Positions 58,558 through 64,000 of a DNA stretch of 64,000 bases are shown piece after piece. The notes under the pieces were generated by a model that worked only from the letters and a program-made list of their open reading frames with translations, was not told the DNA's origin and ran no database searches. The position numbers and the translations under genes are program-made. Source of the DNA: Salinivibrio kushneri (GTDB taxonomy: Bacteria; Pseudomonadota; Gammaproteobacteria; Enterobacterales; Vibrionaceae); the NCBI RefSeq assembly GCF_027286325.1, contig NZ_CP114588.1, forward strand, positions 310,001 to 374,000, given 5' to 3'. How positions within the stretch are numbered: position 1 is the first letter of the stretch; every line of letters begins with the position of its first letter.

Positions 58558-59658
58558 TTGATAATTGTTCGATATTTGATCCGGGAGACGGTTAAGACAC
58601 AAGTTGCAGTCTTATTTGTGTTATTTCTGGTCTTTTTCAGCCAAAAGTTCATCCGTGTGCTGGCCAATGCCACGGAGGGATCGATCCCGAGTGATCAAAT
58701 TATTACCTTAGTAGGTTTGTACATGCCGTCGATGGCGATGTTGATGTTGCCACTAAGTTTGTATATCGGGATCTTGATCACTTTTGGCCGCCTGTATGCC
58801 GAGAGTGAGATCACCGTGATGAACGCCACCGGGATCGGTAACGAGTTTTTGATCCGCGCGGCGCTTTATTTGGCGATCATTACCGGCTCGGTGGCCGCCT
58901 TTAACGCACTCTGGCTAACACCGTGGGCCAATAACCAAGAGTTAGAAGTCATGGAGCAGCTGGAAGCGAAATCGGGGCTGGAGCTGCTGGTGCAAGGTCA
59001 GTTTCAAAGCGCCCCTTCCGGCGAAGCGGTCATTTTTGTCGATAACATTGAAGATGATGGCCAAACCCTCAATCAGGTGTTTGTTGCCCAGCCGGTGCCG
59101 CGTGGCTCCTTGCTGCCCAATGTGGTGGTGGCTGACAAAGGTTATGTCTCTGAGCTCGACGATGGCCGCCAAGTGCTGGACTTGGTCGACGGCACCCGCA
59201 CTGAGGGATTGCCGACCCAGCTTAACTATGGCGTGACCACCTACGAGAACTATCAGGTGCTGATTGGTCAGCGTGAGGTGCGCGAGAAAAGTCGCGATTG
59301 GGATGCGGTGCCTACGCTGCAACTGTTTGGTGAATCGAGCTTAAAAGCGCGCGCTGAACTGCAGTGGCGTATCTCTTTGGTGCTGTGTATTCCGTTGATG
59401 ACCATGATTGTAGTGCCATTGTCGGCGGTGAACCCACGCCAAGGACGGTTCGCTAAGCTATTCCCCGCGATTTTGATTTATCTGGCGTACTTTTTGTCGA
59501 TCAGTGCCGCCAAATCGGCGGTCGAAGATGGCGATCTCCCCGCTCAAATTGGGCTTTGGAGTGTCAATATCGCTGCCTTGTTATTGGCTGTGGTGCTTGC
59601 CGGTTGGGATTCGCTACCGGTGCGAAAACTCAAAGCTAGCTTAAAAGGATCTGCCTGA
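58558..59658 (+). CDS. lptF: LptF, LPS export permease
   Basis: This is a 366-aa membrane permease of the LptBFGC complex, with six membrane helices and a periplasmic jellyroll between helices 3 and 4. The start is TTG at 58558, which gives MIIVRYLIRETVKTQ, matching E. coli LptF from its first residue; AGGTG lies 8 nt upstream. It overlaps lptG by 1 nt. Its ATPase partner LptB is at 10.9-11.7 kb. Confidence 0.96.
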   Translation: MIIVRYLIRETVKTQVAVLFVLFLVFFSQKFIRVLANATEGSIPSDQIITLVGLYMPSMAMLMLPLSLYIGILITFGRLYAESEITVMNATGIGNEFLIRAALYLAIITGSVAAFNALWLTPWANNQELEVMEQLEAKSGLELLVQGQFQSAPSGEAVIFVDNIEDDGQTLNQVFVAQPVPRGSLLPNVVVADKGYVSELDDGRQVLDLVDGTRTEGLPTQLNYGVTTYENYQVLIGQREVREKSRDWDAVPTLQLFGESSLKARAELQWRISLVLCIPLMTMIVVPLSAVNPRQGRFAKLFPAILIYLAYFLSISAAKSAVEDGDLPAQIGLWSVNIAALLLAVVLAGWDSLPVRKLKASLKGSA

Positions 59659-60731
59659 TGTTTCGCATTCTTGATTGGTATATTGGTCGCACGCTGATTG
59701 GCACCTCCTCGTTATGCCTAGCAACCTTGGTGGGGTTGTCAGCGATCATCAAATTTGTTGAGCAGCTGCGCTCGGTGGGTGATGGCACCTACACCATGGG
59801 TAAAGCCATTTTATACGTGGTATTGAGTATGCCCCGTGACATTGAAATGTTCTTCCCAATGGCGGTGTTGCTGGGTGCCTTGATTGGGCTGGGGATGCTG
59901 GCATCCAGCTCCGAGCTGGTGGTGATGCAGGCGGCGGGTATTTCTAAGCTGCAAATCGGTATGTCAGTACTTAAAACCGCGATCCCCTTGATGCTCATCG
60001 TGATGGTATTGGGTCAATGGGGCGCGCCCGATGCGCAAAAAGCCGCGCGAGAGTTACGTGCCATTGCCAAATCAGGCGGCAATGTGATGTCGGTGAGGCG
60101 CGGCGTATGGGCGAAAGACGGCAATGACTTTATTTATATTGCCCGCGCCGATGAGCAAGATAACCTCACGGGCGTGAGCATCTGGAAGTTTGACGATCAA
60201 CAAAACATGACCAATGTGGTGTTTGCCGAAAGTGCTGACTACCTTAATCAAGACAGTTGGATGCTCAAAGATGTCACCATTACTCGGATGCAAAAGCGCG
60301 AAGCGATTTCTAACGTGCAGCAAGATCAACTGGTGTGGAAAACCACGCTGACCCCCGACAAGTTAGCAGTGGTGACGGTGAAACCCGAGGAGCTCTCTTT
60401 GTCAGGTTTGTACAGCTACGTCACTTACTTGCAGGCGTCTCAACAAGATGCCTCTCGCTACGAGCTTGCTTTATGGCGTAAAGCGGTACAGCCGTTGTCG
60501 ATTGCAGTCATGATGTTGCTGGCGCTCAGTTTTGTGTTTGGGCCACTGCGGAGCGTGACCATGGGGGCGCGCGTGCTCTCTGGGGTGATCTTTGGTTTTG
60601 GCTTTTATATTGCCAATGAGGTCTTTGGGCCAATGAGCTTGGTATACAAATTACCACCAGCGGTTGGTGCCATTACCCCAAGTGTGATTTTCTTAGTGAT
60701 CACTTTGCTGCTACTTCGGCGCAAGTTGTAG
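59658..60731 (+). CDS. lptG: LptG, LPS export permease
   Basis: This is a 357-aa partner of LptF with the same topology (six helices, periplasmic jellyroll). The N-terminus FRILDWYIGRTLIGTSSL and the segment AVLLGALIGLGMLASSSELV are typical. Its start overlaps the lptF stop (TGATG). A bidirectional terminator follows. Confidence 0.97.
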   Translation: MFRILDWYIGRTLIGTSSLCLATLVGLSAIIKFVEQLRSVGDGTYTMGKAILYVVLSMPRDIEMFFPMAVLLGALIGLGMLASSSELVVMQAAGISKLQIGMSVLKTAIPLMLIVMVLGQWGAPDAQKAARELRAIAKSGGNVMSVRRGVWAKDGNDFIYIARADEQDNLTGVSIWKFDDQQNMTNVVFAESADYLNQDSWMLKDVTITRMQKREAISNVQQDQLVWKTTLTPDKLAVVTVKPEELSLSGLYSYVTYLQASQQDASRYELALWRKAVQPLSIAVMMLLALSFVFGPLRSVTMGARVLSGVIFGFGFYIANEVFGPMSLVYKLPPAVGAITPSVIFLVITLLLLRRKL

Positions 60732-60783
60732 CTTGTCAGGCGCAAACTATCGCTTGGGCAGCGAGCCCTATAAAGGGATCAAA

Positions 60784-60811
60784 AAAGGGCCGACATGCTG
60801 TCGGCCCTTTG
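60784..60811. terminator. Bidirectional terminator between lptG and the TonB-dependent receptor
   Basis: AAGGGCCGACA pairs with TGTCGGCCCTT around TGC, with A's on the left and T's on the right. Confidence 0.85.
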
Positions 60812-60837
60812 TGTATTTCGGATAGGACAGTAAACGC

Positions 60838-62790
60838 TTAGAAACGATAGCTCATGCCTAGGCGTAGGTCACGCCCTGGCTCAGGCATGCTGCTGCCGCT
60901 GTTTAAGGTGAACGAGCTGTGCTCGCTGTATTCTTTGTCGAGCAGGTTGTTGACCGCCAATGATACCGTCAGCCCTTGGTAGGCGGCTGGCTGCCACTGC
61001 GCGCGCACGTCATGCACTACATAGCCAGGCTTCTCGTGATCGCCGTCTTGCACATCGGTCAAGCGCTCAACGCCTGTTAGGGTATAGCCTAAGCTCACAT
61101 CCGTATCAACCAGCTGATATTGCGTATCCCACACCCAAGTGTTACCCACTGACGCGCCGATTGCCATTGCGTCGCCTAGAGGATCGCCGTTTTCATCTTC
61201 CATATTGACATGGCTATAGCTGAGCTGCGTATCGAACTGATTGAGTGCCCAGCCCACGCGCGCCTCGATGCCTTGGCTCGTGACCTCATCCTCGAGGTTG
61301 TAAAGATAATTTGGGTCACTGCGGCGATCGTACGCTTGGTAGTTTTCTATTTGAGTGTTAAAGCCGGTAACCGCTAAATTTAGGGTGTCTTGCTCGGTCA
61401 ACATGCCATAGCCTTGCCATTCCGCGCCGATTTCAGCTTGCTTGGCGTGCTCAGGCTGTAGATCTTTATCTACCTCAACAGCACCGCCAATCAGCAACAC
61501 TTCCCGCGTTTTGGCACCGCGCACGGCTTCGCCGTAGCCGGCATGCAGACGCAGGTTGTCTGTGGCTTGATAGCTCAGCTGCAAGTTGGGTGAAACCTCA
61601 CTGCCATCGACGTCGCCGGCTTGGCCGTAATCGGTGTGGTAATCATCAAAGCGTACGCCCCATGCAATGCCAAAGTCACCGACTGTCATTCTATCTTGTA
61701 AAAACAGGCCGATATTACGTGCTTTGTCTTGATTGTTGGCACCGTTGGCTTCGTCGTAATCGAGGTTTTCGGTTTTTTGCTCGAACATATCGATACCCGC
61801 GGTGAGCGCATGTTGCACTGCGCCGGTATCAAAGCGCATTTGGTTACGAATATCGCCGCCGATTTGACGGGCACGGCTAAAGGTTTCGCTTTCAATCCGA
61901 TCCAGATCCAAGGTGTTTTGATACAGCTTGGTGGTCAATTCAATCCAGTCAGAATCCGGCGCCCAGCGATGTTGGAATGATAAGGTTTCGCGCTCGGTTT
62001 CTTGATAGCTGCGTGACTGGCGGCTGAAATAGGGCATATGAGCACGGACAAAGTAATCGCCCTGATCAGTACGACGCTCGGCACTGACGCGGACATCGTG
62101 ATCGCCGTGATTGAGCAGTGACAACTTCACCAGGTAACTGCGTTGTTGGCTCGCTGTTGCTGGCTGTAGGTCTCCGCCGCCGTGGCGATAGTCATCACTG
62201 TTACGCCCTTTCATGTAGGCAAGAATCCCCAGGGACTCACCTAAGCGACCATAGACGGCAGAGCTGCCAGAGGTAGCATTGGCTGCACTTTCAAGGCCGC
62301 CTGAAAGTCGAGCCCCGATGGTTTGGCCGGGACGTAGCATGTCTTGTGCGTCTTTGGTTTCAAAACGTACACTGCCGCCCAGCGCACCAGGGCCACTGTC
62401 GGCGCTCGCTGGACCTGACTCAACCCCAACGCGCTTGAGAAGCTCGGGTTCAATGCTTAAACGGCCTTGGTGGTGGAATAAGTAACCCCCTTGTGCAGCA
62501 CCATCGACGGTGATGTTGAGGTTTGTGTCTTCAACCCCGCGCAGATAAACCTTCTGGCCGGCACCGACGCCACCACCGACATTGATGCTGGCGTTGTCGC
62601 GGAACATGTCTTCCAAATCTTGAGCCTGACGGGCTTCAAGCTCTTCAGCGCTGACCGCCATATTACCTTGCAGGCTGTCAGCGGTGACGGTTACCGTTTC
62701 GACAGGCTGTGCGTCTTGGGCGTGTGTGGGGAGGCTAAGGGTGCCCGCGGTGATGATCGCAAGGGTTAGCGGGTTTAAACGTAAATGCAT
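60838..62790 (-). CDS. TonB-dependent outer-membrane receptor, probably for iron uptake
   Basis: This is a 650-aa protein with a signal peptide (ending LPTHAQ), an early TonB box-like ETVTVTA, a plug domain (SINVGGGVGAGQKVYLRG, ADSGPGALGGSVRF) and a barrel ending in YRF with the C-terminal aromatic residue. The ligand (siderophore or haem) cannot be decided. A Fur-type box directly upstream supports iron control. It stands alone, without a transporter or TonB gene nearby. Confidence 0.9.
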   Translation of the reverse strand: MHLRLNPLTLAIITAGTLSLPTHAQDAQPVETVTVTADSLQGNMAVSAEELEARQAQDLEDMFRDNASINVGGGVGAGQKVYLRGVEDTNLNITVDGAAQGGYLFHHQGRLSIEPELLKRVGVESGPASADSGPGALGGSVRFETKDAQDMLRPGQTIGARLSGGLESAANATSGSSAVYGRLGESLGILAYMKGRNSDDYRHGGGDLQPATASQQRSYLVKLSLLNHGDHDVRVSAERRTDQGDYFVRAHMPYFSRQSRSYQETERETLSFQHRWAPDSDWIELTTKLYQNTLDLDRIESETFSRARQIGGDIRNQMRFDTGAVQHALTAGIDMFEQKTENLDYDEANGANNQDKARNIGLFLQDRMTVGDFGIAWGVRFDDYHTDYGQAGDVDGSEVSPNLQLSYQATDNLRLHAGYGEAVRGAKTREVLLIGGAVEVDKDLQPEHAKQAEIGAEWQGYGMLTEQDTLNLAVTGFNTQIENYQAYDRRSDPNYLYNLEDEVTSQGIEARVGWALNQFDTQLSYSHVNMEDENGDPLGDAMAIGASVGNTWVWDTQYQLVDTDVSLGYTLTGVERLTDVQDGDHEKPGYVVHDVRAQWQPAAYQGLTVSLAVNNLLDKEYSEHSSFTLNSGSSMPEPGRDLRLGMSYRF

Positions 62791-62801
62791 GTCATACTCC
62801 T

Positions 62802-62820
62802 ATGCAAATAGTTCTCATTT
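62802..62820 (-). promoter_or_regulatory. Fur box upstream of the TonB-dependent receptor
   Basis: On the minus strand AATGAGAACTATTTGCATA matches the vibrio Fur consensus (AATGANAATNATTNTCATT) at 13 of its 16 fixed positions. It lies 12-30 nt before the ATG. A second, partial box (CCATTATCATTAG on the plus strand) lies at 62881-62893. Confidence 0.65.
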
Positions 62821-62893
62821 AATTGTGGCGGGACTATATCAGGCGCAAGTAAAATTCACTAACAAAAATTCTAGTAAAAACCATTATCATTAG

Positions 62894-63059
62894 TGTTTGT
62901 AACTGATTTGTATGTAATTAAAGGCTAGATGTAGCGCTGATGTTTTTTCTTGAAGATGAAAAAGAAAGAAAAGGGTTAAAGAGAAAGCAGCGTGATTGAC
63001 GAAAAACGATAACCATAGGGGGAGAGCGGGTGACGAAGCAGGTGGATACGCACCGACGT
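62894..63059. other. Intergenic region upstream of the receptor
   Basis: No gene is seen. This is the gap between the dolP terminator and the receptor's promoter region. A purine-rich stretch near 62945-62990 has no assigned role. Confidence 0.35.
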
Positions 63060-63087
63060 AAAAAAGCCGACACAGAGGTCGGCTGAC
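63059..63087 (-). terminator. Terminator after dolP (minus strand)
   Basis: AGCCGAC pairs with GTCGGCT, with a run of A's on the plus-strand left side giving T's on the minus strand. Confidence 0.7.
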
Positions 63088-63121
63088 AGATAGGTTGTTT
63101 GTTGTGAGCGGGAGGCCTGTC

Positions 63122-63667
63122 TTATGGCGAGCTCTCGTCACCGACATACTGGAACGCTTTGATCACGCGCTCGACGCCACGTACATTGCGGGCGATGTCC
63201 ACCGCTTTGTCCGCTTGCGCTTGGGTAACCGCTCCCATTAAAAACACTTCTCGGGCTTCGGTGATCACCTTGATATTGACCGAACGCAACTGATCATCCG
63301 CCACAAACGCGGCTTTCACGCGGGTCGTGAGCCAGCCGTCGGTACTAATATCGGCAAGACCAATCATGGGTGCGTCGCGCACTTCGTTGTAGACCACGTC
63401 GACATTGTCCAATGCGCGAATGCGCTCAACCAATTGCTCGGTCAGAGCCGGATCGGTGCTTTGCCCCACTAACAGTGCTTGCCCTTGAAAAGCGGCCGCT
63501 TTTGCACGAATTTTATTTCTAAACGGCGGTTTATTGACAATCCCCGCTGTGTTTAGGCCAATTTGTGTGTCCTGCCACTCCTCGCCGGTGGTGCGTGGGT
63601 CGGAGGAGTAAACGGTTGAGCACGCTTGCAAGGCAAGCACAAACATCAAGGTGATTATCAGGCGCAT
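63122..63667 (-). CDS. dolP: DolP, dual BON-domain outer-membrane lipoprotein
   Basis: This is a 181-aa lipoprotein with the lipobox LQAC (Cys16) and two BON domains, about residues 47-115 and 118-178. DolP (formerly YraP) binds anionic phospholipids and supports outer-membrane integrity at division sites. It follows diaA by 3 nt, the usual order. Confidence 0.94.
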   Translation of the reverse strand: MRLIITLMFVLALQACSTVYSSDPRTTGEEWQDTQIGLNTAGIVNKPPFRNKIRAKAAAFQGQALLVGQSTDPALTEQLVERIRALDNVDVVYNEVRDAPMIGLADISTDGWLTTRVKAAFVADDQLRSVNIKVITEAREVFLMGAVTQAQADKAVDIARNVRGVERVIKAFQYVGDESSP

Positions 63668-63670
63668 GGT

Positions 63671-64000
<330 letters not shown>

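Overview
The window is chromosomal DNA of a gammaproteobacterium, almost certainly of the family Vibrionaceae. The evidence is gene order and protein content: tsaD/rpsU/yqeY/dnaG/rpoD, rapZ-ptsN-hpf-rpoN-lptB-lptA-lptC-kdsC-kdsD, mlaFEDCB-ibaG-murA, degS-degQ-zapG/zapE, rplM-rpsI, petABC-sspAB, pyrBI, argF, rraB, valS-holC-pepA, lptFG and dolP-diaA, together with Vibrio-type integron recombination sites. A genus cannot be fixed from the sequence alone; Salinivibrio, Grimontia and Enterovibrio are possible.

Layout. 1-5.8 kb: tsaD (minus) diverges from the rpsU-yqeY-dnaG-rpoD macromolecular synthesis cluster. 5.9-15.2 kb, minus strand: mgtE, nitrogen-PTS genes (ptsO, rapZ, ptsN), hpf, rpoN, and the LPS transport and Kdo genes. 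15.7-20.3 kb, plus strand: the Mla phospholipid transport operon running into ibaG and murA. 20.4-25.9 kb: envelope proteases, zapG, zapE, and rplM-rpsI. 26.0-27.3 kb: an intact IS3-family element with a programmed frameshift, inserted just behind the rpsI terminator. 27.6-34.2 kb: petABC, sspAB, pyrBI with an attenuator and leader peptide, and argF with an ArgR operator.

34.9-48.4 kb is the accessory region. A tRNA-Ile2(CAU) gene carries an island of about 11.3 kb bounded by a 49-bp direct repeat of the tRNA 3' part. Its right half is an integrase/AlpA/Rep-like backbone on the minus strand. Its left half is a run of five integron gene cassettes, all on the plus strand, separated by attC sites and preceded by an attI-like core site, with no integron integrase in the window. 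The cassettes encode an unrecognised protein, a DUF2971 protein, a protein with an HNH-like zinc domain, a two-TM/pore ion channel and a FRG-domain protein. An IS110-family element has split one attC, and a 96-bp remnant of a related copy sits at the same point of another attC. Directly after the island, a hipBA module lies behind a second terminator and paired-repeat block laid out like the left end of the first island, which suggests a second, eroded element in tandem.

48.6-64 kb returns to the chromosomal backbone: a DUF3103 exported protein, arginine deiminase, rraB, a GNAT acetyltransferase, a duplicated DUF2061 protein, valS-holC, pepA, divergent lptFG, a Fur-box TonB-dependent receptor, dolP and the C-terminal part of diaA.

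The most interesting part is 35.0-46.3 kb. It combines an integrase-less cassette array carried by a tRNA-targeted element, attC-directed IS110 insertions, and cassette genes of the kinds often found in phage-defence settings. The defence role is inference.
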